Below are positions 14,875 to 24,057 of a stretch of DNA of 55,619 bases, piece after piece (position 1 is the first letter of the stretch; each line of letters starts with the position of its first letter). The position numbers and the translations under genes were made by a program. The notes beneath the pieces are model-generated. The model saw only the letters and a program-made list of their open reading frames with translations. It was not told the origin of the DNA and did not search any database. Source of the DNA: an uncultured Collinsella sp. (GTDB taxonomy: Bacteria; Actinomycetota; Coriobacteriia; Coriobacteriales; Coriobacteriaceae). Location: assembly GCA_900540855.1 (NCBI GenBank), contig UQHK01000015.1, positions 1-55,619 of the forward strand. Reading direction: 5' to 3'.

Positions 14875-15714
14875 CTAGGACTCCTGCGGCAGGCGCTTTT
14901 TGCCTTTACGGGCGCGGTTTTTAAAGTTCTCGACGGCTTCTTCCATGCCCAGAGGCACATAGGTGAGCTCGTCGAGGTTATCGGGCAGGTAGCAGGCAAG
15001 ACTTTGCTCCTGCATGTGACCCGCCGTGAGCACATCGTCACTGGGATGTGCGCCGGGTGTGGCGCAAATGCCATAGACGACGGCACCCATCTCGCGCGTG
15101 CGGCGCTCGTATTCGGTCTCGGGGTGCTCGGGATGGTCGCGGCGGACGTCGTCGCTTACCCAAAGCGTGTCATAGCCGGCCGCAGCAAACTGCCCCAAGG
15201 CGTAGTCGCGCAATGGCTTACTGTCGGTGCGCAGCGTGACGGTGGCGCCGGCTGCAAAGAGCGGACGGTACAGCATTAGGTGGTCGACATGGACGAGTCG
15301 CTTTTTGGCGTACTTGGCCTTGGGCTGCGGCGTGGGAAAGTTGATGGTGATGGCATCGAGCTCGCCTGCGGCAAATAGCTGCGGCAGCGATGCGGCACCT
15401 CGGGGCAGGGCGAGTGCGTTGGACAGCCCCTGCTCGCAGATTTTCTGTGCGGCATAGGCGATGCAGATGGGCTCCTGGTCCATACCGATAAAGAGCGTGT
15501 CGGGCTCACGGCGAGCTTGCTCAACCAGATAGGTGCCTTTGCCGCAGCCCAGATCCAGATGAAGGCGGGTGAAGGGTGCGCCGCCGGCTGGCGCGCAGGC
15601 TTCGCGCCAATTCCCGGCATAGGCCTCGGGGTTCGTCTCAATCGCATTGGCGTAGCGCTCCAGGCGCTCCTCGAGCACAAAGTTCTTAGGGGTGCGAACG
15701 TGAACGGCTCCCAT
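14875..15714 (-). CDS. trmB: tRNA (guanine-N7-)-methyltransferase (TrmB family)
   Basis: This SAM-dependent enzyme is predicted to form m7G46 in tRNA. The 279 residues include the SAM loop LHLDLGCGKGTYLVEQAR (about 52-69), FIGMDQEPICI, and INFPTPQPKAKYAKKRLVHVDHL, which corresponds to the family's FPDPWPKKRHxKRRL block but is diverged: D and W are replaced by T and Q. It is longer at both ends than typical TrmB (about 210-240). Because of this divergence an altered substrate is possible. The stop lies 64 bp before the end of repeat copy 3. It is on the same strand as the other methyltransferase, about 120 bp apart. Confidence 0.82.
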   Translation of the reverse strand: MGAVHVRTPKNFVLEERLERYANAIETNPEAYAGNWREACAPAGGAPFTRLHLDLGCGKGTYLVEQARREPDTLFIGMDQEPICIAYAAQKICEQGLSNALALPRGAASLPQLFAAGELDAITINFPTPQPKAKYAKKRLVHVDHLMLYRPLFAAGATVTLRTDSKPLRDYALGQFAAAGYDTLWVSDDVRRDHPEHPETEYERRTREMGAVVYGICATPGAHPSDDVLTAGHMQEQSLACYLPDNLDELTYVPLGMEEAVENFKNRARKGKKRLPQES

Positions 15715-15833
15715 GAGGCTCCTTGGTCATACGTATGGAACACATTGCAGGCGCGTTCCGTCAATGGGTTGGAAAAAGATGGGCATAGTTTGCCCGAACG
15801 TTGCGGCGCGGCCCGGCGGCGAGTCGTCGATGC

Positions 15834-16706
15834 CTACAGGCGCTTGAGGATTACATAGCGGTTGAGCTCGCCGCTACGGCCGTCGGCGTGGAAACGCTCG
15901 AGCTCGCGCACGGGGACCTCGCCGCTTTTGTAGAACGTACGGACGCCGCGCACCAGGTCGGTGATCTGCTGATCGTCAAAGTGATGGCAATAGCGGTAGG
16001 CGTGGCGGTCGTTTTGCCAGCCGATGAGGTGATCGCCGGCCTCGAACTGTGCGGAATCGTATCCCTCAAACGGTGGTGCGAGCTCGGCGCGGGCCTCGGC
16101 GCGAACGGCCTTGCGCGCCATGCGCTCGTCGTTCATAAACTCCCAAAAGCTGATAGCGATGATGCCGCCCGGGCGCGTCTGGCGCACCAGGGCGTCGAGC
16201 ACGCGCACGCGGTACTCGCATGACGGCACGTGGTGCATAAAGCCAAAGCAGACCGAGATATCGGCGAGCGGGGCATCGAAAAGCACATCGGGCGTCTCGG
16301 CGGGGTTGAGCTTCATGAGGGCGTCGAGCGCATCGAGTTCCTGGAAGTGCAGGTTGGGAATGCGCAGGGCGTGGCCGTGGGCGTCTATTGCCAGATCTTG
16401 GCACGAGTCGACACCATAGAACTCAAACGGGCAGCTGGCATCTGCCGAGGGGTTTGCGCCGTCGACGCCCTTGGCGGCAAGTGCCCCGCCGGCGGCAAAG
16501 TTCTCGAATCGCATATTGCCGCAGGCAAGGTCGAAGACGCGGACGGGATGCTCGATCGTGGCCACATCGAGCTGCTCAAGCGCGATGTCCATGGTGCGCA
16601 CCCAGCCGGGCCACGGGGCTTGGCGCGTATCGGAAAAGGAAGCGGAGTGCTCGCGATAGAACGTATTGTTGAGCTGGATGAGCGATGATGCGAAATCGCG
16701 GTTCAC
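15834..16706 (-). CDS. Class I SAM-dependent methyltransferase
   Basis: This 290-residue protein has a Rossmann methyltransferase core: VRVFDLACGNMRFENF (motif I), YGVDSCQDLAI, DVLFDAPLADISVCFGFMHHVP and GGIIAISFWEF. The N-terminal NNTFYREHSASFSDTRQAPWPGW is a hallmark of a family common in Actinobacteria whose target I do not know. I place the start at GTG 16706 because GGAGGGAG stands 9 nt before it and translation then opens with the conserved N-terminus; longer in-frame starts reach 16841 without support. The C-terminus ends in basic residues. Confidence 0.8.
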   Translation of the reverse strand: MNRDFASSLIQLNNTFYREHSASFSDTRQAPWPGWVRTMDIALEQLDVATIEHPVRVFDLACGNMRFENFAAGGALAAKGVDGANPSADASCPFEFYGVDSCQDLAIDAHGHALRIPNLHFQELDALDALMKLNPAETPDVLFDAPLADISVCFGFMHHVPSCEYRVRVLDALVRQTRPGGIIAISFWEFMNDERMARKAVRAEARAELAPPFEGYDSAQFEAGDHLIGWQNDRHAYRYCHHFDDQQITDLVRGVRTFYKSGEVPVRELERFHADGRSGELNRYVILKRL

Positions 16707-16973
16707 GGCGCGGAACTCCCTCCGATGGCGGTGCGGAATAAACAGTACGACCATACTACCGTTAACGCCGCAACGGGGACAACCGAGCTGTGGGTCATTG
16801 CTTTGTTTGGACACATTTCCGCAGCTCATATGTGCCCGCAACCGCCGGTTGTCAAAAATCTCACTAGAATAGGTAGCATGATTTTGGCGGTGGCGGATAG
16901 ATTTTTAACTGTGCAAGGCGCCTTAAGAACAAAAACGGTCCGGCGGCACGGCTGGCATCGCATAGGAGGAACC

Positions 16974-17687
16974 ATGAATGTAGAAACTGCTCAGCGGCTC
17001 GCCGACCTTCGCCGCAGCAAGGGCTTTAGCCAAGAAGGATTGGCGCGAAAGCTGGGACTGTCACGCCAAGCGGTCAGTAAATGGGAGCGCGCGGAGAGCT
17101 CGCCCGATACCGAGAACCTGATTTCGCTCGCCAAGCTCTATGGTGTGAGTCTGGATGAGCTGCTCAATCCGAGCGATGAGATCGAGGACGATATCGAGTT
17201 TGAGAACGAGGACCGCGCCCGTCAGCGCGAGGCCGAGGCGGCGGAGCGTGCCCGTACCCACGAGGCGGCGGCACGCGCTACCGAGGCGGCAACGCAGGCG
17301 AGTGATGCTGCGGCCAAGGCGGCGCAAGCGGCAAGCTGGAGTGCACAGGCCGCCAATGCCGCTACGGCGCAGGCGACGAGTGGCGGCGCAGCTGGCTCGA
17401 CTCCGGTGAAAGGTCCGTTCCAGTCGTTTCCGTATTGGGCCGTGTGCTGGCTGCTGTTCTTTTTGCTGATGTTCCTGTTTGGTGGCTCCTTTGCCGCGCT
17501 GATCTTCTTTACAATCCCCATCTATCACTGGGTGGCGCGTGCGCTCGATGGCGATTGGGCACGCGGGGATATTCAGGTTGGTCCGGCGCCGGAGGCGGCT
17601 AAGGCTCAGGATGTTTCCGCTGCGGTTGATACTGACGTGGCTTCCTCGACCGCCGCTGAGCCGAGCGCCAAAGAAGGTGATGAATGA
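16974..17687 (+). CDS. Membrane-anchored XRE-type HTH regulator
   Basis: This 237-residue protein has an N-terminal helix-turn-helix (residues 4-60; FSQEGLARKLGLSRQAVSKWERAESSPD). An Ala/Glu/Arg-rich linker or coiled coil follows (about 75-140). Two closely spaced hydrophobic segments come next (YWAVCWLLFFLLMFLFGG and SFAALIFFTIPIYHWVA), then an acidic tail. AGGAGG lies 4 nt before the ATG. Its stop overlaps the start of the next gene by 4 bp (ATGA). The layout suggests a membrane-tethered regulator that senses an envelope signal together with its DUF4097 partner; this is inference. Confidence 0.85.
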   Translation: MNVETAQRLADLRRSKGFSQEGLARKLGLSRQAVSKWERAESSPDTENLISLAKLYGVSLDELLNPSDEIEDDIEFENEDRARQREAEAAERARTHEAAARATEAATQASDAAAKAAQAASWSAQAANAATAQATSGGAAGSTPVKGPFQSFPYWAVCWLLFFLLMFLFGGSFAALIFFTIPIYHWVARALDGDWARGDIQVGPAPEAAKAQDVSAAVDTDVASSTAAEPSAKEGDE

Positions 17688-18583
17688 TGAAGCTCTCGCA
17701 TGAGTCCAAGGTCCGCCTGGGCGTCGGTATCGGAGCGTTCGTGCTCATCATCGGGCTTATCTTTGGCACTTCGCGGATATTGTTTCATTTTGATGGCCCG
17801 TGGGATCTCGGCGATATTGCATCCGGTTTGTCCGGTATGGACGATGTGGTTGACGGGGACGATTCTTTGGATGGCGGTAACTATTCCGCTCAGTCTCGGC
17901 AGCTTTCGAGCGAAACGTTTGATGCCGGCTCATTCCAGTCCCTTGACCTGGATGTGACATCGGGTGAGGTTGAGATCAAGTGCGTTTCCGGCGGGCAGGT
18001 GCGTGTCATCGAGAGCGGTCGTGTTGCAAAGGGGGTAGCTACCTACGATGCTGCCACTCAGAATCTGGCCGAGGTCAAGGGTTCTACACTCACGATTAGC
18101 CAGTTCGACTGCGATGACGAGCGCGCTATCGATCGTTCGGTCACCATCGAGCTGCCGCGGGATGTTGCGGATAACCTGGTCGGCATTACGGCGAGGGTGG
18201 GGTCGGGAGAACTGACGGTCGCGGACATTGCATGTCACGACTTCGAATTGACGTTGGACTCGGGAGACGTTGAGTTTGCGGGCACCGTAACCGACACCTT
18301 GGATGCCGAGGTCGGTTCGGGCGATGTGGCGTTCGAGCTCTACCAGGCCCCCGCGAAGTCGATGGACGTAAGCGTGGGCTCGGGCGATGTGGAGATATCG
18401 GTTCCGAACTCTACGGGCTTTAAGGCGAGCCTCACCGTGGGCAGCGGTGACTTTGAGAGCGATTTCCTTCCGCTTGGCTACGATGGCGAGACCATATTGA
18501 ATGCTGAATTCGACAACGGTGACAAGTCTGCAACGTATCGTTTTAAGGTCGGTTCGGGCGACATGTCGTTCGAATCGGTGTGA
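17684..18583 (+). CDS. DUF4097-type membrane-anchored beta-solenoid protein
   Basis: This 299-residue protein has an N-terminal transmembrane helix (about 11-32, VGIGAFVLIIGLIFGTSRI) and a long extracytoplasmic region with repeating short beta strands punctuated by GSGD/GSGE (VGSGELTVAD, VGSGDVAFEL, VGSGDVEISV, VGSGDFESDF, VGSGDMSFES). This is the signature of DUF4097 beta-helical proteins. It is translationally coupled to the HTH membrane regulator, an arrangement often seen for DUF4097 proteins. It probably acts at the cell envelope; the ligand is unknown. Confidence 0.85.
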   Translation: MMKLSHESKVRLGVGIGAFVLIIGLIFGTSRILFHFDGPWDLGDIASGLSGMDDVVDGDDSLDGGNYSAQSRQLSSETFDAGSFQSLDLDVTSGEVEIKCVSGGQVRVIESGRVAKGVATYDAATQNLAEVKGSTLTISQFDCDDERAIDRSVTIELPRDVADNLVGITARVGSGELTVADIACHDFELTLDSGDVEFAGTVTDTLDAEVGSGDVAFELYQAPAKSMDVSVGSGDVEISVPNSTGFKASLTVGSGDFESDFLPLGYDGETILNAEFDNGDKSATYRFKVGSGDMSFESV

Positions 18584-18630
18584 CATGCGGTTTTCGGAGA
18601 TCGGTGCATATAGGCATGCTCTTTGATGGA

Positions 18631-18669
18631 GGCGCCGGGGCCGTGACTGGCTCCGGCGCCTTTGCCTTT
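18631..18669 (+). terminator. Terminator after the DUF4097 gene
   Basis: GGCGCCGG (18631-18638) pairs with CCGGCGCC (18653-18660) and is followed by TTTGCCTTT. The stem is stable and the T-tract is interrupted. It ends 12 bp before the elp3 start, so that gene needs its own promoter or read-through. Confidence 0.7.
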
Positions 18670-18680
18670 ACAATGGGGGC

Positions 18681-20588
18681 ATGGAACAGATTATTTTGAA
18701 CATACTCGAGGCTCTGCGTCGCGGTGAGACCGTGGACGACAAGGCGCTCGTCAAACTGATACATGCCGAGGCGCGCCGTGAGGGTGCCGACAAACGAGAT
18801 CTGGCCAAGCGCCGTCTGCTGCCGTTCTACCAGCGGGTTAAACGTGAGAAGCCGGCTCGTTGGGCTGGATGGAATGTCGATGCCGAGCTGGAGCGTCAGC
18901 TGCTGCAGGTGCTGCGCATGAAGCCGCGCCGCACGGCTTCGGGCGTGGCGACCATTACCGTCATCACCAAGCCGTGGCCCTGTTCGGGCGATTGCCTGTT
19001 TTGCCCCAACGATCTGCGCATGCCCAAAAGCTATCTGCATGCCGAGCCGGCATGCGCCCGTGCGGAGCAAAACTGCTTTGACCCGTATTTGCAGGTGAGC
19101 GCTCGTCTGACCGCGCTTTCGCAGATGGGGCATGCGACCGACAAGATAGAGCTCATCGTGCTCGGTGGCACCTGGAGCGACTATCCGCAAGGGTATCAGA
19201 CGTGGTTTATGTCGGAGCTTTTCCGTGCGCTCAATGACGATGCCGTGGCTGGTGTGGCGGCTAACCCCATGTTGGCGCGTCCGGGCATCAGCCGTGCCGA
19301 GGCGGGGCGCCTGCTCGATGACGCGCCCGCCGATGCCCTGCCGCCGGTGGTAACAGAGCGCCGCGAGCGCTATCGGGCTGCCGGCATTGCGGCTGACGAG
19401 GCTGAGCTTGCTGCCGGCGTTGCCGACGAGCAGGAGCGTGTGGATGCTGCCGTGGGCGGCTATAACCGCGCGGTGCGTCGTCTGTACGGCCCTGGTACGC
19501 CGTGGGGCGAGGTCGCCGAGTGGCAGACGGCAACGATGGAGGAGCTCGAGCGTCAGCAGCGCATCAACGAGACGGCGAAGCATCGCGTGGTGGGACTCGT
19601 TATCGAGACGCGCCCCGATGCTGTAACGCCGCAGGCCCTCATGCTCATCCGCCGCCTGGGCTGCACCAAGATACAGATGGGCATCCAAAGCCTTGACCAG
19701 CATCTACTCGATATCAACGAGCGCCGCATTTCGGTGACACAGATCGAGCGGGCGTTTTCGCTCGCGCGCCTGTTTGGCTTTAAGATCCACGCTCATTTTA
19801 TGCTCAACTTGTTGGGCGCCACACCCGAGGGGGACAAGCGCGACTACGAGCGCTTTATGACCGAGGGGGCCTTTATGCCCGACGAGGTCAAAGTCTACCC
19901 GTGTGCGCTCATCGAGGGCTCGCGCCTGGTGGGCTGCTACGAGCGCGGCGAGTGGCGCCCCTATACCGAGGAAGAACTGCTCGATGTGCTGGCCGATGAC
20001 ATCGTGGTGACGCCGGCATTCTGCCGCATCAGCCGCATGATTCGCGACTTTAGTTCCGATGACATCATGGTGGGCAACAAGAAGCCCAACCTGCGTCAGC
20101 TCGTCGAGAACCGCCTGGCTGCTCGGGGTGACGGTGCGACGGTGCGTGAGATCCGCTATCGCGAGATCAGCACGGCGGGTGCCGACCTGGATGAGCTATC
20201 TCTTGATGAGGAAGTAGCGTACGAGACGCCGGTGACTTACGAGCGCTTTTTGCAGTGGGTGACGCCGCGGGGCAAGATCGCGGGCTTTTTGCGGTTGTCG
20301 CTGCCCGATCGCGCTTTTGTTGCCGCACATGCGGACGAGCTGCCGACGATGCCGGACGAGGCGATGATTCGTGAGGTGCACGTGTATGGCATGGCGGCGC
20401 GCGTGGGCGATCAGGGCCAGGCAGCGCAGCACCATGGATTGGGACGTTTGCTCGTGGAGCGTGCGTGCCAGATAGCTCGGGACGCTGGCTATACGTACAT
20501 CAACGTGATCAGCGCGATCGGTACGCGCGAGTACTATCGCCATCTTGGATTTTATGACCATGGCCTTTATCTGCAAAAGGAGCTCTAG
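18681..20588 (+). CDS. elp3: Elp3-like radical SAM/GNAT tRNA-modifying enzyme
   Basis: This 635-residue protein contains both catalytic parts of Elp3, which makes cm5U-type modifications at wobble uridine 34 of tRNA. The radical SAM domain has the cluster motif CSGDCLFC (CX3CX2C) and a stretch of extra cysteines (ACARAEQNCF). The C-terminal GNAT acetyltransferase domain has GQAAQHHGLGRLLVERA and YTYINVISAIGTREYYRHLGF. Archaea and a minority of bacteria carry such single-subunit Elp3. An insertion at about 195-270 separates the first SAM strands from the MGIQSLDQ region. It is complete, in an operon with a spermidine-synthase-like gene that starts immediately after its stop. Confidence 0.93.
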   Translation: MEQIILNILEALRRGETVDDKALVKLIHAEARREGADKRDLAKRRLLPFYQRVKREKPARWAGWNVDAELERQLLQVLRMKPRRTASGVATITVITKPWPCSGDCLFCPNDLRMPKSYLHAEPACARAEQNCFDPYLQVSARLTALSQMGHATDKIELIVLGGTWSDYPQGYQTWFMSELFRALNDDAVAGVAANPMLARPGISRAEAGRLLDDAPADALPPVVTERRERYRAAGIAADEAELAAGVADEQERVDAAVGGYNRAVRRLYGPGTPWGEVAEWQTATMEELERQQRINETAKHRVVGLVIETRPDAVTPQALMLIRRLGCTKIQMGIQSLDQHLLDINERRISVTQIERAFSLARLFGFKIHAHFMLNLLGATPEGDKRDYERFMTEGAFMPDEVKVYPCALIEGSRLVGCYERGEWRPYTEEELLDVLADDIVVTPAFCRISRMIRDFSSDDIMVGNKKPNLRQLVENRLAARGDGATVREIRYREISTAGADLDELSLDEEVAYETPVTYERFLQWVTPRGKIAGFLRLSLPDRAFVAAHADELPTMPDEAMIREVHVYGMAARVGDQGQAAQHHGLGRLLVERACQIARDAGYTYINVISAIGTREYYRHLGFYDHGLYLQKEL

Positions 20589-21467
20589 ATGAACAAGCCG
20601 AGTGTTTCTGCCGGCGTCGTTGCCGGCGTTGCTCTGGGAGCCGCGGCGCTTGGTGCGGCCGCTGTCGCTGTTCGTGCTGCCTGTCTGCAGGTCGCGAGGA
20701 CCCGCAATGGGCTGGCACGTGTGAAGCGCGTGCACGATGAGGGCGGCGACGAAGTTCGCGTATTGGTGCAAGGTGGCGTCTACCAAAGCGCGAGCTATGT
20801 TGGCGATCGTTGGGCGGAGCCAGTCTTTGCGTACTATCGTGCATTTGACGATGTGTTTGAGGCCGAGGACGCAATGCGTGATGCTTACGGGCATGGTATC
20901 GACCGTATGCTCATGCTGGGCGGCGGCGGGTTTGCCTATCCCAAGTTTGCGCTGATGTCGCACGAGGGCCTGCGCATGGACGTCATCGAGTATGACGGAG
21001 AGATAACGCGCTTGGCGCGCCGTTGGTTCTATCTGGATGAACTGGAGCACGCGGTGGGCGATCGCCTGCGGGTGATTACCGCTGAGGCTCGCTCGTATCT
21101 GGGTGTGACGAGCGTGGGCCATCGTCGCTACGACGTGGTCGTGAGCGATTGCTTTGGCGGTGCCGAGCCCGTGCGCGAGCTGGCGACCGTTGAGGCGCTG
21201 CGCCTGGTGCGGGGCAGCCTGAACCCCGGGGGTATCTACGTGGCCAATATCGTGAGCGCAAACGAGGGGAGCGATGTGGCGTTCCTTCGCGACTGCGCTG
21301 CCGCGGCACTCGAGGTATTCGTCCACGCCTGGGTGGTCCCATGTGGCGATGCGAAGTTCAGCGGCGAGGAAAACTACCTGCTCATCGCCAGCGACGGCGA
21401 CTACGCCTTTGCCGAAGCCGTGCCCTTCGACACCGACTTCCTCGGCGCCGTCCTTCACGACAAGTAA
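20589..21467 (+). CDS. Spermidine-synthase-like methyltransferase-fold protein
   Basis: This 292-residue protein has an N-terminal hydrophobic segment (about 9-32, VAGVALGAAALGAAAVAVRA) that may be a membrane anchor or signal. A spermidine synthase fold follows (GVYQSASYVGDRW, RMLMLGGGGFAYPKFAL, DVIEYDGEITRLARRWF, YDVVVSDCFGGAEP). The usual catalytic Asp regions are partly kept. These stand-alone homologues are often not true polyamine synthases, so I leave the substrate open. The ATG abuts the elp3 stop and the ribosome site AAGGAG is inside elp3, showing coupling. Confidence 0.8.
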   Translation: MNKPSVSAGVVAGVALGAAALGAAAVAVRAACLQVARTRNGLARVKRVHDEGGDEVRVLVQGGVYQSASYVGDRWAEPVFAYYRAFDDVFEAEDAMRDAYGHGIDRMLMLGGGGFAYPKFALMSHEGLRMDVIEYDGEITRLARRWFYLDELEHAVGDRLRVITAEARSYLGVTSVGHRRYDVVVSDCFGGAEPVRELATVEALRLVRGSLNPGGIYVANIVSANEGSDVAFLRDCAAAALEVFVHAWVVPCGDAKFSGEENYLLIASDGDYAFAEAVPFDTDFLGAVLHDK

Positions 21468-21494
21468 GTCTCCCCGTCCCAAAAAAGACTGGTC

Positions 21495-23939
21495 TTAGGC
21501 GTGGTCGCGCCAGCCGTGAACGCGCTGCTTCATGCCCTCTATGTCGAGCACGCCTTCGGCAAAGCCCTTGCGCACAAGCTCTTCGGGAACAAACTCGTCG
21601 TAGCGGTCAAAGTAAGGCACCTCGCCAGGATAGACGAGCTCGATGGGATCGAAGTCCTTTTCGGCCTCGGCGGCGAGCACCTCAAAGAACGTCTCCTCGT
21701 CGGCCTTCATCTTAAACTGCATAAAGTACGGGCGTGACGGGTCGAGTCCGCGAAGGCCCAGCTCAGCGGCGCATTTGATTTTAAGCATGCGCTCGAGTGC
21801 TAGGAAGGCGTAGCTGCCCAACCAGGGGAAGAGCACCCAGGTGTCGCCACCCAGGTTGATGAGCGGCTTAGTTCCCGCGCCCGAAATCTCGGCGGTATGA
21901 CGAGCCTGCGCCAAGCGAGCCCGTGCGTTACCCATAAGGTACGGATATGCTGCGTGCTCAGTGAGCGCTTGGCGCATGCGCTCGAGCACATGCGTGTTAA
22001 TGTCGCCGGGGCAGTCGCCAAAGTAGGCCGGCACCCGGCCCTTGACCTGCGTGGCAAAGACAGTGTGGCGCTTCCAGTCCACTTCCTCGACAATCCAGCA
22101 GTGTCCGGCGATGGCGATGCGCTCACCGGGCGGGGGCGGATTAACGATCGTGCCCAGCTCAGCCGATTCGCTCCGGACGGTAAACTCCTCGTTTTCCTGG
22201 AACACGGCGTAGAACTTAAAGTTGTTGATGATGCGCTCGCCCGCGAGACCCACGATGAGCCCGCCACCTTCGGTGACCTGGATATGGTCGATCTTAATGA
22301 GGTGACGTAGCAGCACACGGTAATCGTCTGCCGAGACACGGTGGAAATAGCTGAGCGTGAGCACGCGCTGGGCAAGTTCGGCCGGCGTGAGCTCGCCGGT
22401 GCTGGCGAGGGTCGACATAGTCTGGTGATAGAGCAGGCTGTAGGGGAGACGATCGAGCTCGGGTGGCTCGACCCACTTTTCCTCGCGATAGAGTTGTACG
22501 AGCGCGATACCCTGCAGGAGCTTCCAGGGAATGGTTTCGGGCATCATCGTGCGCGGCTCGGGCTCTTCCTCGCGCATGACAAACCACATCTCGGGCGGAA
22601 GATCGCGACGGCCTGTGCGCCCCATGCGCTGCAAAAAGGAGCTGACGGTAAACGGCGCATCGATCTGGAACGCGCGCTCCAGGCGACCGATATCAATGCC
22701 GAGTTCCAGCGTGGAGGTGGTGACGGTTGTCTGTGCCTGTTCTTCGTCGCGCATGAGTTCCTCGGCGGTCTCGCGTAGCGATGCCGAGAGGTTGCCATGA
22801 TGGATAAGGAAGCGGTCTGGCTCGTGCCGGTTTTCACAGTAGCTGCGTAACATGGAGCACACGGCCTCTGCCTCCTCGCGCGAATTGGCAAAGACCAAGC
22901 ACTTGCGCCCGCGGGTGTGTTCGAAGATATAGCCCATGCCGGGATCGGCGTTTTCGGGCGCGGTGTCGGTGGGGTTGAGGAGCGCCTGCTCAGCGGCCCG
23001 AGGGATATCGACTTCGCCCTCGGGGGCCGAAGAAGTGCGGCGGTTCCCGGAGGTAGCCTTATCCTGTGCCCGTTCGCGACGTTGACGGCGCTCCTCCTGT
23101 GTGAGCTGTCCGCTGCGGCGCATGTCTTTGGTGTCGGCCGGCAGTGCCGTGGGCGCCACCGCCTCGATGCGCTCGCATGCGAGCACTTCGGCTTCCTGCG
23201 GACCTGTGCCTACGAATCCCCGCTGCTGTGCCTGGGGGCCCGAGTTGTAGAAGTGCTCCATGGAGATGCGCCACACGCGGCGCGGTTCTTCAAAGCGGGG
23301 GATAACGCAGTCGCGCCCCGTTCCCTGTGAGAGAAAAGCGCCCGTGCGCTCGGGGTCGCCGATGGTAGCGGAAAGGCCAATGCGTCGAGGCTGCACGCCG
23401 GCCATGCGCGAGAGTCGCTCGACAAGGCAGAGCGTCTGCCCGCCACGGTCGCCGCGCATGAGCGAGTGAACCTCGTCGATGACCACGTAGCGCAAGTCGC
23501 AAAACATGCGCGGGATCGCCATGTGCTTATGGATCAGGAGCGCCTCGAGTGATTCGGGCGTAATCTGCAAGATGCCGCTCGGTTTTTTGATGAGCTTGGC
23601 CTTGTGCGACTGCGAGACATCGCCGTGCCAGTGCCAGACAGGGATATCGGCCTCTTCGCAGAGGTCGTTGAGGCGAACGAACTGGTCGTTGATGAGTGCT
23701 TTGAGGGGGCCAATGTAGAGGGCGCCCACGCTCGCGGGCGGGTTCTCCCAAAACTCGGTCAGGATGGGAAAGAAGGCCGCCTCAGTTTTGCCAGATGCCG
23801 TGGATGCCGTCAGGAGCACATTGTCTTGCGTGTTGAAGATGGCATCTGCCGCCGCAACCTGGATGGAGCGCAGGCTCTCCCAATCGTGGGAGTAGATGAA
23901 GTCTTGGATAAACGGGGCGTAGCGGTCAAAGGCGTTCAC
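21495..23939 (-). CDS. sngC: Lhr-like superfamily 2 helicase, Shango SngC
   Basis: This 814-residue helicase is the third gene of a TerB/ATPase/helicase operon. Motifs: LLTASTASGKTEAAFFP (Walker A, about 40-56), IGPLKALINDQF (Ia), VVIDEVHSLMRGDRGGQ (DEVH), IGLSATIGDPE (SAT), TLELGIDIGRLER and LQRMGRTGRRDLPPE (VI). A low-complexity charged insertion (about 270-330) separates the two RecA lobes, and the C-terminal 300 residues lack motifs. GTG 23939 is chosen because GAGGAGG precedes it at about 5 nt; a longer frame is unsupported. In Shango (known anti-phage system) all three genes are required; the helicase presumably acts on invading or replicating DNA. Confidence 0.88.
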   Translation of the reverse strand: MNAFDRYAPFIQDFIYSHDWESLRSIQVAAADAIFNTQDNVLLTASTASGKTEAAFFPILTEFWENPPASVGALYIGPLKALINDQFVRLNDLCEEADIPVWHWHGDVSQSHKAKLIKKPSGILQITPESLEALLIHKHMAIPRMFCDLRYVVIDEVHSLMRGDRGGQTLCLVERLSRMAGVQPRRIGLSATIGDPERTGAFLSQGTGRDCVIPRFEEPRRVWRISMEHFYNSGPQAQQRGFVGTGPQEAEVLACERIEAVAPTALPADTKDMRRSGQLTQEERRQRRERAQDKATSGNRRTSSAPEGEVDIPRAAEQALLNPTDTAPENADPGMGYIFEHTRGRKCLVFANSREEAEAVCSMLRSYCENRHEPDRFLIHHGNLSASLRETAEELMRDEEQAQTTVTTSTLELGIDIGRLERAFQIDAPFTVSSFLQRMGRTGRRDLPPEMWFVMREEEPEPRTMMPETIPWKLLQGIALVQLYREEKWVEPPELDRLPYSLLYHQTMSTLASTGELTPAELAQRVLTLSYFHRVSADDYRVLLRHLIKIDHIQVTEGGGLIVGLAGERIINNFKFYAVFQENEEFTVRSESAELGTIVNPPPPGERIAIAGHCWIVEEVDWKRHTVFATQVKGRVPAYFGDCPGDINTHVLERMRQALTEHAAYPYLMGNARARLAQARHTAEISGAGTKPLINLGGDTWVLFPWLGSYAFLALERMLKIKCAAELGLRGLDPSRPYFMQFKMKADEETFFEVLAAEAEKDFDPIELVYPGEVPYFDRYDEFVPEELVRKGFAEGVLDIEGMKQRVHGWRDHA

Positions 23940-24020
23940 GGGGCCTCCTCTCAAAAACGAATTTCTCAACGCTGCCGACAACGGCTTGCTGCATTACAGT
24001 CTCAACGTTTGCCCAGATAA

Positions 24021-24057
24021 AACCTGCCGAAATAAACCTGTCCCTTATTGGCAGGTT
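24021..24057. repeat. GGGACAGG-type hairpin, copy B, inside the Shango operon
   Basis: AACCTGCC (24021-24028) pairs with GGCAGGTT (24050-24057). The centre, read on the minus strand, is AATAAGGGACAGGTTTATTT, with the same GGGACAGG core as the hairpin at 9916-9952 but a different stem. It overlaps the stop codon of sngB and sits in the 116-bp gap before sngC. Confidence 0.6.

Noticed and set aside
14799..15086. 95-codon minus-strand frame ending in NLSE next to repeat copy 3
   Set aside because: The NLSE-stop is produced by the repeat end in that frame; the frame lies over trmB, which has the real motifs. It is a coincidence of the repeat, not a gene.
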